A stretch of 64,000 nt of DNA from Flavobacterium acetivorans (GCF_020911885.1 NZ_CP087132.1:2108001-2172000); one strand, 5' to 3'; positions 17,654 to 26,082 are shown, counted from the stretch's first letter. The notes: generated by a model not told the origin, from the letters alone. Made by a program: numbers and translations.

Positions 17654-18328
17654 ATGAATAAATTAGAAATTGCGTGTTTTAATCTAGAATCGGCCATTAT
17701 AGCCCAAGAAAACGGAGCAGATTGTGTCGAATTATGTGCCAATATGAAAGAAGGCGGAACCACTCCTGATTTTAAAATTACCGAACAAGCCCGAAAAAAA
17801 TTATCGATTAAATTGAATGTAATGATTCGTCCTCGTGGTGGAGATTTTGTTTATTCGGAAGCCGAATATGAACAAATGAAATCTGAAATTATACAGTTCA
17901 AAAAACTGAATGTCGATGGTTTTGTTTTTGGGATTTTAGATAAAAACGGTAACGTTAATATAAAGCAAAATAATGAATTAGTAGCTTTGGCCAATCCGAT
18001 TCCTTGTACTTTTCATCGTGCTTTTGATGTGTTAAATACGGTGTATGAATCGCTTGAATCAATAATAGAATGCGGTTTTAAAACGATATTGACCTCTGGA
18101 CAAGAAAAAAATGTGCTTGAAGGAATTGATGTATTGACAGAATTAGTTAGAAAAGCCAATAATCGAATTGTTATTATGCCTGGCGGCGGATTGCGCTCGT
18201 CGAATATTGGTTTGTTAAAAGAAAAAACGAACGCTATTTTTTACCATTCTTCGGCTATTGTTGATCCAGGTGAAACTGCTAACGGAGAGGAAGTAAAGGC
18301 TTTGAAAACGAGTTTGGAACAATTTTAG
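17654..18328 (+). CDS. cutC: CutC family TIM-barrel protein
   Basis: The protein matches the CutC family throughout: MNKLEIACFNLESAIIAQENGADCVELCANMKEGGTTP at the start, NVMIRPRGGDFVYSEAEYEQM, FHRAFDV, ILTSGQEKNVLEG and IMPGGGLRSSNI. The family was named for copper homeostasis, but direct evidence for copper binding is thin and its fold is that of a sugar- or phosphate-handling TIM barrel. It is the last gene of the N-glycan cassette, seven bases after glycosylasparaginase, which suggests a catabolic role connected with GlcNAc or asparagine-linked products. It has no signal peptide and is cytoplasmic. The 224-residue length is normal. Confidence 0.9.
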   Translation: MNKLEIACFNLESAIIAQENGADCVELCANMKEGGTTPDFKITEQARKKLSIKLNVMIRPRGGDFVYSEAEYEQMKSEIIQFKKLNVDGFVFGILDKNGNVNIKQNNELVALANPIPCTFHRAFDVLNTVYESLESIIECGFKTILTSGQEKNVLEGIDVLTELVRKANNRIVIMPGGGLRSSNIGLLKEKTNAIFYHSSAIVDPGETANGEEVKALKTSLEQF

Positions 18329-18359
18329 GCTCTTGTGTGATAATGAAAATAGAAGAGCC
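18328..18359 (+). terminator. Hairpin at the end of the N-glycan cassette
   Basis: GGCTCTT (starting at the last base of the cutC stop) pairs with AAGAGCC (18353-18359) and is followed by GATTTTAAT. The T tract is weak, and a much stronger terminator follows. Confidence 0.4.
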
Positions 18360-18384
18360 GATTTTAATGTGATTCTTCGAAAAT

Positions 18385-18447
18385 AAAAAATCGTCCGTAA
18401 AAATCAACTTCGTTTGAATGAAGTAGATTTTTAGGACGAATTTTTTA
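18385..18447. terminator. Bidirectional terminator between cutC and the NagB fusion gene
   Basis: A long stem of about 20 bp (18391-18411 with 18420-18439, one bulge and one mismatch) closes an 8-base loop. It is flanked by an A-rich run on the left and a T-rich run on the right, so it can stop both convergent transcripts. Confidence 0.85.
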
Positions 18448-18480
18448 TTGAAATAATGTTAGTACTCTATCGGCTTTTTG

Positions 18481-20409
18481 TTAGAATTCCCATCTTACAA
18501 AAGCTTCCATTGCTGCATAAGAGGACATTCCTAATTGATCGTACAATACTGCCGTTTCTCTGTTTCTATCTTCGGCTCTTTGCCAAAATTCTCTAGCATC
18601 AGATCCTTGGAATACCACACCGTCTTTTTGAGATTGGTGCTTGAAGATTCCATGTCTTTTTGCCAATACTTGGTCTGGACTCATTGGAACAGCCATTTCG
18701 ATTTCGTCAATTCCCCATTCTTGCCAAGCCCCTCTGTACAACCAAACCCAGCAATCATTCATGAAATCTTTCGATTTTAGATTTTTAACGGCTTCAAAAA
18801 TAGCATCCAAACATACTTTATGCGTTCCATGTGGATCGGCTAAATCTCCGGCTGCATAGATTTGATGCGGTTTTATTTTTTCGATAAGTTCCATGGTCAA
18901 TTCGATATCTGCTGTACCTAAAGGCTTTTTCTCGATAGCTCCAGTTTCATAGAAAGGAAGTTCCATAAAATGAATTTGCTCGTCAGGAAGACCCACAAAA
19001 TGGCTCGTAGCACGTGCTTCTCCTTTTCGAATTAAGCCTTTCAAATAGCGAACTTCAGGAATATCTATTTCGCTATTTTTTTTGTTTTTAAGGAATTCGA
19101 TCGATTTTTTATAGATGTTTTCTGCTTCTGGGCTTTTTATTCCAAATTTATCGTTGTAATCCAATACAAATCGAGCAAATCGTATGGCCTCATCATCAGC
19201 AACGGCAATATTCCCTGAAGTTTGATAGGCAACATGAACTTCGTGTCCTTGCTGTTGCAATCTCATAAAAGTACCACCCATACTGATAATGTCATCATCT
19301 GGATGCGGACTGAAGATCAATACTTTTTTTCTTGCAGGCTCTGCTCTTTCTGGTCTGTTAGTATCATCCGCATTCGGTTTACCTCCAGGCCATCCCGTGA
19401 TGGTGTTTTGTAATTTATTGAATATTTTGATGTTAATGTCGTAAGCCGGACCCGAATCAGCCAATAAATCGCTCATCCCGTTCTCAATATAATCGGCATC
19501 GGTAAGCATCAAGATTGGTTTTTTCAAATCAAGTGCCAAACCTAAAACGGCTTTTCTAGTTAATTTGTCTGTCCAAACGATTTTTTCAACTAGCCAAGGA
19601 GTATTGATTCTAGTCAGTTTTGAAGAAGCCTCTTTGTCTAAAACAAAAACGGCATTATTATGCTCTTGCAAAAATGAAGCTGGAATTTGGTTGGTCACCT
19701 GACCTTCAACTGACTTTTTAATAATGGCCGATTTTCCTTCTCCCCAAGCCATCAAAATAACTCGTTTGGCTTCCATTATTTTCTTTACCCCTAGTGTGAT
19801 TGCTGTTCTAGGAGTATTGCTTAAACCTGAGAAATCTTTACTTGCTGCTACTCTGGTGATGTGGTCTAATGCTACTAATCTTGTTTTAGAGTTTTGCAAA
19901 GAACCCGACTCATTGAATCCAATGTGTCCATTTCCTCCAATTCCTAATATTTGTAAATCGATACCACCCAGGGCTTCGATTTTTTCTTCATAAGTGGTAC
20001 AATAATTAGCAATTTCTTCTTTGGATAAGGTTCCATCAGGAATATTGTAATTCTCAGGTAAAATATCCACATGGTCTAACAACAATTCTTTCATAAATCG
20101 CACGTAGCTATTTATGGAATCGGGTTCCATCGGATAATATTCATCTAAGTTGAATGTAATTACATTTTTGAAACTAAGTCCTTCCTCTTTGTGCAGACGC
20201 ACTAGCTCGGCATACAATCCCTTTGGCGAAGAACCTGTTGCTAATCCTAACACACAGGATTCATTATTTTCTTGTTTTGACTTAATAAGGGCCGCAATTT
20301 CTTGGGCTACGGCTTTGGAAGCCGCTGTTGAGTTTTCAAAAACTACCGTATCGGTATTTTCGAATCTCTTTTCAAAACCTGTCGCTTTGTCTATATTACT
20401 TTTTAACAT
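18481..20409 (-). CDS. nagB: Glucosamine-6-phosphate deaminase fused to a PIG-L/LmbE-type deacetylase domain
   Basis: The first half (about 20-270) is NagB, which turns glucosamine 6-phosphate into fructose 6-phosphate plus ammonia: LGLATGSSPKGLYAEL, FNLDEYYPM, GIGGNGHIGFNESGS and NTPRTAITLG are present. A linker of about 90 residues follows. The second half (about 365-620) is a PIG-L/LmbE zinc deacetylase with the metal motif FSPHPDDDIISMGGT and the later DPHGTH; this family deacetylates GlcNAc groups on various carriers. Having both activities in one chain suggests coupled deacetylation and deamination of an amino sugar. Similar fusions occur in other Bacteroidota. A separate NagA is encoded at 54101-55219. 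It is the last gene of the operon, 39 bases after the permease gene. Confidence 0.93.
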   Translation of the reverse strand: MLKSNIDKATGFEKRFENTDTVVFENSTAASKAVAQEIAALIKSKQENNESCVLGLATGSSPKGLYAELVRLHKEEGLSFKNVITFNLDEYYPMEPDSINSYVRFMKELLLDHVDILPENYNIPDGTLSKEEIANYCTTYEEKIEALGGIDLQILGIGGNGHIGFNESGSLQNSKTRLVALDHITRVAASKDFSGLSNTPRTAITLGVKKIMEAKRVILMAWGEGKSAIIKKSVEGQVTNQIPASFLQEHNNAVFVLDKEASSKLTRINTPWLVEKIVWTDKLTRKAVLGLALDLKKPILMLTDADYIENGMSDLLADSGPAYDINIKIFNKLQNTITGWPGGKPNADDTNRPERAEPARKKVLIFSPHPDDDIISMGGTFMRLQQQGHEVHVAYQTSGNIAVADDEAIRFARFVLDYNDKFGIKSPEAENIYKKSIEFLKNKKNSEIDIPEVRYLKGLIRKGEARATSHFVGLPDEQIHFMELPFYETGAIEKKPLGTADIELTMELIEKIKPHQIYAAGDLADPHGTHKVCLDAIFEAVKNLKSKDFMNDCWVWLYRGAWQEWGIDEIEMAVPMSPDQVLAKRHGIFKHQSQKDGVVFQGSDAREFWQRAEDRNRETAVLYDQLGMSSYAAMEAFVRWEF

Positions 20410-20448
20410 CGTCAGTTTATTTTATGTTGTGGTATTTAGTATTAGGTA

Positions 20449-21831
20449 TTATTTTTTTGACCAAGTTCTGTATTTATGTCCTTTGAACGCAAAGAATATG
20501 ATCATCATATAAGCCGGTAATAGCATTGAATAAGCGATTTGATTTCCACTTTTTGCTGTTTCAGCAACACCATTTATTTGGTTAGCTGAATTGATTGTTT
20601 CTACCAAAGAGCCATAAACTAATGGAAAAACGGCTCCTCCTATGATTCCCATGATCAAGATAGCACTGGCTATTTTTGTATATCCTCCTAAGTCCTGTAA
20701 AGCCATTGGCCAAATAGCTGGCCAGCAAAGAGCGTTTGCAAGTCCTAGAAGTGCTACTAATAGAATAACTAATGGTAAAGAAGGAATTCCTGGCAATTGA
20801 ACCATAATATTTGGAGAAATAGTTACAATTAAAATTACTAAAATAAAACCTAAAATACCAGAAGCTTTTAAGGCTTGAACTTGAGAAACATATTTTGGAA
20901 TTAATGTAATTCCTAAGATATAACCTACTACCATGGCTGTCATGGTAAAGGAAGTTAGTTTTAAATAAAAATTACCATTTTCACCGTAAACCCCTAATTG
21001 CTTACCAAAACTACCTATAGAATCTCCAGCCAAAACTTCGGCGGCAAGGTATAACATTAAGGTGATCACACCTAAAACTAATTGCGGATATTGGAACGCA
21101 TTTTTTATTTGTTTAAAAATACTCATGTGAGCCACATTTCCATCTTCATCTAGGTCAATTTCAGGCAAAGGTGACAATTTAACGAATAAAGCCAAAACTA
21201 GGATCACTAGTCCCATGTATATATAGGGAGTTTGCAGTTGTAAAGCTAAGGTATCTAATGCTGCAGATCGGGCAACACTGTCAAGAGCTGCAATTTTATC
21301 GGCAGTATAATCCTGCATATTTGACAAGACTAAAGCGGTCAATACTAGAGGAGCGATGAATCCGGCTAATTTATTAGCGATTCCCAATACACTAATTCTC
21401 GCTGCTGCACTTTCTCTAGGGCCAATTACAACAACATAAGGATTAGCAGCAGTTTGCAAAATAGCCAAACCAGTTCCCATTACAAACAAGGCGATTAGAA
21501 ATAAAACAAAAGTTCGGCTCTCAGCAGCGGGATAAAACATAAATGCACCAAGCGCAATGACAATTAAGCCAAGTGAAACCCCATTTTTATAACCTACTTT
21601 TTCAATGACCCAAGAAGAAGGAATTGCCATAACAAAATAGGCGATGTAAAAAGCAAAAGCAACAAAATAAGCTTGAGATTCAGTCAATTCACAAGCTAAT
21701 TCAAAAAACGGGATCAGTGGTCCGTTTAACCAGGTTACAAAACCTAAAATAAAAAATAATGCGGTTAAAATAACCATCGGAATCAACGCACTGCCCTGAT
21801 TCTTGTTAATTGTACTTTCAATTTTTGACAT
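20449..21831 (-). CDS. MFS sugar permease of the FucP/NagP type
   Basis: This is an inner-membrane proton-linked sugar importer with about 12 membrane segments in 460 residues. GPLIPFFELACELTESQAYFVAFAFYIAYFVMAIPSSWVIEKVGYKNG near the start and GTGLAILQTAANPYVVVIGP (about 120) are hallmarks of the L-fucose permease branch, which includes GlcNAc permeases of Bacteroidota. The position between a sugar kinase/nucleotidyltransferase pair and the NagB fusion points to an N-acetylhexosamine substrate. The 172-base gap upstream contains TATTTTTG at 21885-21892 on this strand, which may give it an extra promoter. Confidence 0.9.
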   Translation of the reverse strand: MSKIESTINKNQGSALIPMVILTALFFILGFVTWLNGPLIPFFELACELTESQAYFVAFAFYIAYFVMAIPSSWVIEKVGYKNGVSLGLIVIALGAFMFYPAAESRTFVLFLIALFVMGTGLAILQTAANPYVVVIGPRESAAARISVLGIANKLAGFIAPLVLTALVLSNMQDYTADKIAALDSVARSAALDTLALQLQTPYIYMGLVILVLALFVKLSPLPEIDLDEDGNVAHMSIFKQIKNAFQYPQLVLGVITLMLYLAAEVLAGDSIGSFGKQLGVYGENGNFYLKLTSFTMTAMVVGYILGITLIPKYVSQVQALKASGILGFILVILIVTISPNIMVQLPGIPSLPLVILLVALLGLANALCWPAIWPMALQDLGGYTKIASAILIMGIIGGAVFPLVYGSLVETINSANQINGVAETAKSGNQIAYSMLLPAYMMIIFFAFKGHKYRTWSKK

Positions 21832-22003
21832 CTATATTTGTTTTAAAGTAGTAGTTAAATAAGCCTATTTTATGTATTAAAAATCAAAAATACCTTAAAA
21901 ATCTAATATGGTTTAGTTACTAGATGAAAAACAGTTTAGAATTATCTTTTGTTTATTTTTTCGGAGGTATTTTTTTTAAAAGTGTTTTTTTTTATTCCTT
22001 TTT

Positions 22004-22879
22004 TTACACATTCCAATCTAATTGTGGATAGTGTGTTTTTAAATATTCTTTTACTTCGGCAATATCTTCTTTTGCTGTTAAGTCAGGAACATGCTCCGAA
22101 AATGGAATTCCCAAAGCAATATTGCCAGCTTCTTTTAATGAATTCAATAGTACGGTAGGAAGTTCTTTCTCGTCTCTTTCTGGGTGTACAGGACAATTTT
22201 TTAGATAAGGATATAGTACTTTTCCTTTGAATTTAAAAGCATTCATACTTACTCTTAATTTTCCTTCAGAATCTTTGTATTCTTCTAAAACATCAGCTGA
22301 AGGTTTCTCAAGAATATCCACAAGACAGTTGTTTTCATTAAGTTTTGCAATAGCAAAACGAGAAATTCGTTCCAATGGGAATTCCATTGCGTCTCTGTCA
22401 TAACTTATAAATGCATTAGGACTCTCTGTTTCTCTAAGTGCTAATAGGGCAGCAGTTGAATACAGATTGTCACTATTACAAACCGAATAATATTGAGAAT
22501 TTAGTTCAGGATATTGTTCTACCGCTTGAAGTAAAGCATCTGCGGTACCAAATGGTTTTACTCTTCCTTCCGGGATATATTGGGTAGCAAAAGAGATGTT
22601 TAGACCATGAAAATCATTATTCGTGTTTTCACTTCCATAAAATTCTTTGAATAAATCTCCTTGCTCGCCTATGATGATGTAAATGTTTTTATACCCAGCT
22701 CTTTTAGCATTTAATAAAAGATAGTCTAATAACGGTCTGCCATTTGGGCCAACACCAATAAGCCCTTTACTTCTTTCGTTAGCTTGTGCAATTTCTTCTT
22801 CGCTTAAATTGTCTAATACAACCTGCTTTTTCATTCTTGAAGAAGCGCCACCGGCTAAAATGATTAAATTATTATGCAT
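22004..22879 (-). CDS. Sugar-phosphate nucleotidyltransferase
   Basis: This cytoplasmic enzyme of the NTP_transferase fold activates a sugar 1-phosphate to an NDP-sugar. It begins MHNNLIILAGGASSRMKK, with the nucleotide-binding LAGGASSRM at 8-16, and continues with GRPLLDYLLLNAKRAGYKNIYIIIG, KPFGTADALLQAV and CNSDNLYS, whose aspartate is the usual metal ligand. The 291-residue length fits a stand-alone pyrophosphorylase. It follows the GHMP kinase after 29 bases, so the pair probably performs sugar to sugar 1-phosphate to NDP-sugar. The nucleotide and sugar are not determined by what can be seen. UDP-GalNAc or UDP-GlcNAc formation is a reasonable guess from the neighbours; mannose or fucose activation is also possible. 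Confidence 0.85.
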   Translation of the reverse strand: MHNNLIILAGGASSRMKKQVVLDNLSEEEIAQANERSKGLIGVGPNGRPLLDYLLLNAKRAGYKNIYIIIGEQGDLFKEFYGSENTNNDFHGLNISFATQYIPEGRVKPFGTADALLQAVEQYPELNSQYYSVCNSDNLYSTAALLALRETESPNAFISYDRDAMEFPLERISRFAIAKLNENNCLVDILEKPSADVLEEYKDSEGKLRVSMNAFKFKGKVLYPYLKNCPVHPERDEKELPTVLLNSLKEAGNIALGIPFSEHVPDLTAKEDIAEVKEYLKTHYPQLDWNV

Positions 22880-22908
22880 AATTAGTTCTTTATAGATTTA
22901 ATGTAATT

Positions 22909-23985
22909 TTAAAGTATTCTTGATCCCGGATCAACAGTTACGGCATAAGCTTCAACTGCACCCGCAGCTAGTAAAGCTTCGACAACAGGAGCTTCATTTC
23001 CTGGCTCGGCCATGACTACAATGCTTCCACCGCCTCCTGATCCAACAATTTTAGCTCCATAAGCACCGGCTTTTAATGCGGCATTAATCATGGCATCTAT
23101 CCTTGGAACAGTTATTTTTAATAAATCTCTTAATACAGCGTGATGTTGGTTCATCAATGCTCCAATCTTTTTTAAATCAAGAGATGGTTTTTGAAATTCA
23201 ATTAAAGCCATTCGGGTATAATGATGATTTTTGATGGCTGCTTCGAAGAAAGGAATTAAACGATCCGGTAGATAATTACGGTATTTGTCAAGGTCTTCTA
23301 TTTCAGTTTGCTGTAAATTAAAATTTGGAAAACTTTGTTTGATAGTACCTATTGCTAACAAGGCATTTCCTTTTAAATCGCCAATCAAACCGATTGTTTC
23401 TTTAGGAACACCCGAAACTCCTGTGATAAGACCGCCTAACTCAGTGCCAATAATAGTAAATGAAAAAGGATCACGGGTATCAATGTGTACAATATTACCA
23501 ACACCAATGCTGTAATGATCCATCATTCCTCCAGGTTCTCCATGCTCTACCACTTCAGATAAATAGCCCATCCTGGAAATGAATTCAGGTGTAATTTCTT
23601 CATTCACGCCATAAGCAGTCACCAAAAAATTAATCCAAGCCAACAACAAAGCCGAAGAGCTTGAGGTTCCTGAATTGATTGGGATATTTCCGTTTACTGT
23701 GATGTCATAGCCAACATTTGGAATACAACCCTGTCTTCTGAGAACTCTTAAAGAAGAGGCAAAGTAATCACGCGGTTCTAATTTTGTAAAAGTTGCATTG
23801 ATGTCTATAACTCTAATTTGGTCAATATCGACCATGTTTATTCTAAATTCACCAGTGTTGTTTTGTACTGCTGTTAATTTGATGTTTCTACTTATTGCAC
23901 AGGCGATAACAGGTAGCCCTAGATAATCTTGATGATCTCCAAAAAGACAGGTTCTGCCTGGTGCCAATGATATGATTTCCTTCAC
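22909..23985 (-). CDS. GHMP family sugar 1-kinase (galactokinase/NahK-like)
   Basis: This anomeric sugar kinase has the three GHMP motifs: PGRTCLFGDHQDYLGLPV at 9-26 (the galactokinase-like substrate segment with HQDY instead of HTDY), the phosphate loop PINSGTSSSSALL at 102-114, and GAKIVGSGGGGSIVVM near the C-terminus. The 358-residue length matches galactokinase and N-acetylhexosamine 1-kinase. It is distinct from the true galactokinase encoded at 47298. It heads the operon and carries two tandem promoters upstream, one resembling that of the galactose operon and one with the LacI-type palindrome. Its likely product is a sugar 1-phosphate passed to the nucleotidyltransferase encoded next. 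GalNAc is an attractive substrate because GH109 shares the regulatory palindrome; GlcNAc, fucose and mannose remain possible. Confidence 0.88.
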   Translation of the reverse strand: MKEIISLAPGRTCLFGDHQDYLGLPVIACAISRNIKLTAVQNNTGEFRINMVDIDQIRVIDINATFTKLEPRDYFASSLRVLRRQGCIPNVGYDITVNGNIPINSGTSSSSALLLAWINFLVTAYGVNEEITPEFISRMGYLSEVVEHGEPGGMMDHYSIGVGNIVHIDTRDPFSFTIIGTELGGLITGVSGVPKETIGLIGDLKGNALLAIGTIKQSFPNFNLQQTEIEDLDKYRNYLPDRLIPFFEAAIKNHHYTRMALIEFQKPSLDLKKIGALMNQHHAVLRDLLKITVPRIDAMINAALKAGAYGAKIVGSGGGGSIVVMAEPGNEAPVVEALLAAGAVEAYAVTVDPGSRIL

Positions 23986-24070
23986 TTTAGATGTGTTAAA
24001 ATATTACTAAATAGCTTTTTATGCTGTTAATCTTTGTTGTTATTTTTATTTTTTATTGAGTTTGAGAACA

Positions 24071-24134
24071 CGAAACTATAGATATAATATCAATAAAACA
24101 AGTAAAAGCATAAAAAATGTGTTCGAACACATTT
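24071..24134 (-). promoter_or_regulatory. LacI-type operator plus promoter (site A) of the kinase operon
   Basis: AAATGTGTTCGAACACATTT (24115-24134) is a perfect 20-bp palindrome with the central CG typical of LacI-family operators. Reading leftward, 41 bases after its CACAT end comes CTATAGTTTCG, a -7-like element, with CTTG as a candidate -33 about 19 bases earlier. The operator therefore sits upstream of the -33, a position more usual for activation than for simple repression. The same arrangement occurs at three other places in the window. Confidence 0.82.
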
Positions 24135-24158
24135 ATTTACGCATGTTCATAAAAAAAT

Positions 24159-24204
24159 CAAAAATAGTATAGATTTTAATGTAACAATACCAGTGCCTAC
24201 CGGT
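24159..24204 (-). promoter_or_regulatory. Second promoter of the kinase operon with galactose-type direct-repeat motif
   Basis: On the minus strand ACCGGTAGGCACTGGTA (24204 to 24188) is a direct repeat of ACYGGTA with a 10-base period. Exactly 21 bases later comes TATTTTTG, a perfect TAnnTTTG -7 box. The promoter of the galactose operon at 46120-46165 has the same motif and the same 21-base spacing. Transcripts from here would run through the LacI-type operator at 24115-24134. Confidence 0.72.
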
Positions 24205-24389
24205 TTTTAACTGTTCAATAGCTTAAAATGGTTTGTTTTAAGATGTTTATTGTTAATTATTAGTTTTTTAAAGCATTTTAATAGGTTGTTAAGTTATTGT
24301 TTAGGAATAAAAAAGAAAATTTTGTTAAGATATTAGAGATTTTTTAATTCAAAATGATTTATTCCAAAGTTTTTATATATTTGTCGGTC

Positions 24390-25430
24390 ATGGATAAAAA
24401 ACTTACAATTAAAGATATTGCTCAGTTGGCCGGAGTTTCCAAAGGAACGGTGGATAGAGTATTGCATAAGAGAGGAAAGGTTTCTAAGAAGGCTTTTGAT
24501 AGTGTGAGCGCAATTTTGAATGAGATTGATTACGAACCCAATCTGATTGCGAGAAATTTAAAGAATAATAAGGTCTATTCGATTAGTGTCGTTATTCCGG
24601 ATCCCTCATTTGATTCTTATTGGCTTCCTTGTGTAAAGGGAATAGAAGAGGCGGTTAAAGAATTTAAGGCTTTTAATTTGTCAATTAAAAAGCATTATTT
24701 CAATCCTGAGAGTACAAAATCTTTTAAAAGTATAAATGAAACGGTTTTAGCCTTGGCTCCAGACGCTGTTTTGTTAGCACCTTTATTTTATAAAGAAGCT
24801 TTGGGTGTTGTTCAAAAGTACCATGAACAAGGTATAATTGTTAATACTTTTAATAATCAGGTGCAATCAGAAGATATTAAAAACTTTGTGGGGCAGGATT
24901 TGTATCAAAGTGGGCGAGTGGCAGCACGACTATTGGATTTGCTTTCGACTGAGGGACAATTTGCTATTATCCATATCAACGAAAGTTATAAGAATGCGGT
25001 ACACATGCAGGAAAAAGAAAGAGGTTTCAGGAAGTTTTTTAGTGATAATGGGATTCAAGATTCGAGTATAATTACCCTTAAACTGAAAAATCCTGGTATA
25101 GAAGCAAATTTGATTGATTTTCTTGCTGCGAATCCTAGGGTTAACGGGGTTTTTATTACCACATCCAAAGCCTATCAAATAGCAAATATTATTGCGGAAA
25201 ACCAACATAAAAAAGTCGCTATAATAGGATATGATTTAATTGATGAAAATGTAGCTTATTTGAAACAAGGTACTATTGATTTTTTGATACATCAAAATCC
25301 AAAAAGGCAAGCTTATCTGGGGATAACCTGCCTAGTGGATCATTTTATTTTTAGCAAAGAAATTCCTAAAACAACCCTTTTGCCTATTGATATTGTGAAC
25401 TCTGAAAATGCCAGTTTTTATATGGAATAG
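24390..25430 (+). CDS. LacI family transcriptional regulator
   Basis: This DNA-binding sugar sensor has the N-terminal helix-turn-helix LTIKDIAQLAGVSKGTVDRVLHKRGKVSKKAF and a periplasmic-binding-protein-like ligand domain from about residue 60. I chose the ATG at 24390 (MDKKLTIKD), because the family starts a few residues before the helix-turn-helix; an in-frame ATG at 24354 would add 12 atypical residues. The expected length is then 346 residues. A perfect LacI-type palindrome lies about 255 bases upstream, and matching sites precede three other operons. It is the best candidate for the regulator of that set. Its ligand is probably a sugar or sugar phosphate from the regulated pathway, possibly an N-acetylhexosamine. 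Confidence 0.93.
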   Translation: MDKKLTIKDIAQLAGVSKGTVDRVLHKRGKVSKKAFDSVSAILNEIDYEPNLIARNLKNNKVYSISVVIPDPSFDSYWLPCVKGIEEAVKEFKAFNLSIKKHYFNPESTKSFKSINETVLALAPDAVLLAPLFYKEALGVVQKYHEQGIIVNTFNNQVQSEDIKNFVGQDLYQSGRVAARLLDLLSTEGQFAIIHINESYKNAVHMQEKERGFRKFFSDNGIQDSSIITLKLKNPGIEANLIDFLAANPRVNGVFITTSKAYQIANIIAENQHKKVAIIGYDLIDENVAYLKQGTIDFLIHQNPKRQAYLGITCLVDHFIFSKEIPKTTLLPIDIVNSENASFYME

Positions 25431-25431
25431 T

Positions 25432-26082
25432 TTAAGGCATTAAATGCAATATTCCAAAAGAGGTTGGCGTATGAAAATTTGGGGTTTCGGTTTTAGGATT
25501 GATCCAGGTAATCCAAGTAGGCTCGAAGTTATTGCTATCAATAGCATTATACTTTGCTCTAAAAATTCCAGTCTCTATTTTATCTTCTTTAATTAAATGA
25601 AACTTTTTTAACGAAGCGATACTAATAGCTCCTTCTACAGTGAAGCTATTTTCGTCTTTGGATGCTTTTACTTCAATATCATTTTCTGGCCAATTCCAAT
25701 TATAGTTAAATTTTTTATTTGGGTAAGCAATGAAGTCCATTATTCTTGCTTGAGTATCAATCTCAAGACAGTAATAAGGATTTAAAGTTTGGTCAGGTCT
25801 AAAGAAAAGTTCTACTCGGTCAGAATTACCAATGCTATAGACACTATTATCTTTTTTGTCTATATGAATGTTTGTGTCATATACTTTAAAGTAAAAAAAC
25901 AAATAATTTTTATCCCACAAAGCTTTAAACTCAATCTTTGATGGTGTTTCTGTAGTCCAGGGAGAGCTAAAGTCTGATAGAATTACGGCGTCTTTCCATA
26001 AGATGCTGTCTCCTTTTCCTGTAATTTTTAATTTTTCATTTGCAATTAAATGTACTTCGTAATTATTAGCGCCCTGTTCCAT
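25432..26082 (-). CDS. CBM9-like carbohydrate-binding protein without signal peptide
   Basis: The 216 residues form a single CBM9-like (DOMON-related) beta-sandwich: WKDAVILSDFSSPWTTETPSKIEFKALWDKNYLFFYFKVYDTNI, SDRVELFFRPDQTLNPYYCLEID, then FTVEGAISIASL and FRAKYNAID near the end. These segments match stand-alone sugar-binding proteins of Bacteroidota that are often found in glycan loci. No signal peptide or lipobox is visible from the ATG at 26082, although most relatives act outside the cytoplasm. Its end almost touches that of the LacI gene, with convergent transcription. A run of 16 A residues lies two bases before the start codon, and no in-frame upstream start exists before a stop. Confidence 0.8.
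   Translation of the reverse strand: MEQGANNYEVHLIANEKLKITGKGDSILWKDAVILSDFSSPWTTETPSKIEFKALWDKNYLFFYFKVYDTNIHIDKKDNSVYSIGNSDRVELFFRPDQTLNPYYCLEIDTQARIMDFIAYPNKKFNYNWNWPENDIEVKASKDENSFTVEGAISIASLKKFHLIKEDKIETGIFRAKYNAIDSNNFEPTWITWINPKTETPNFHTPTSFGILHLMP

Larger units (their letters stand above)
23986..24389. other. Divergent regulatory region between the kinase operon and the LacI-family gene
   Basis: This gap of about 400 bases holds no gene. It contains the LacI-type promoter (24071-24134) and the galactose-type promoter (24159-24204), both reading leftward. Nothing clear was found for the rightward promoter of the regulator gene. Confidence 0.7.

Noticed and set aside
22909..23985. Calling the GHMP kinase a second galactokinase
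   Set aside because: The substrate segment reads HQDYLGLPV rather than EHIDYNDG, and a clear galK exists in the gal operon.
24354..24389. Longer start for the LacI-family regulator (MIYSKVFIYLSV)
   Set aside because: The twelve extra residues are hydrophobic and absent from the family; MDKKLTIKD is the normal beginning.
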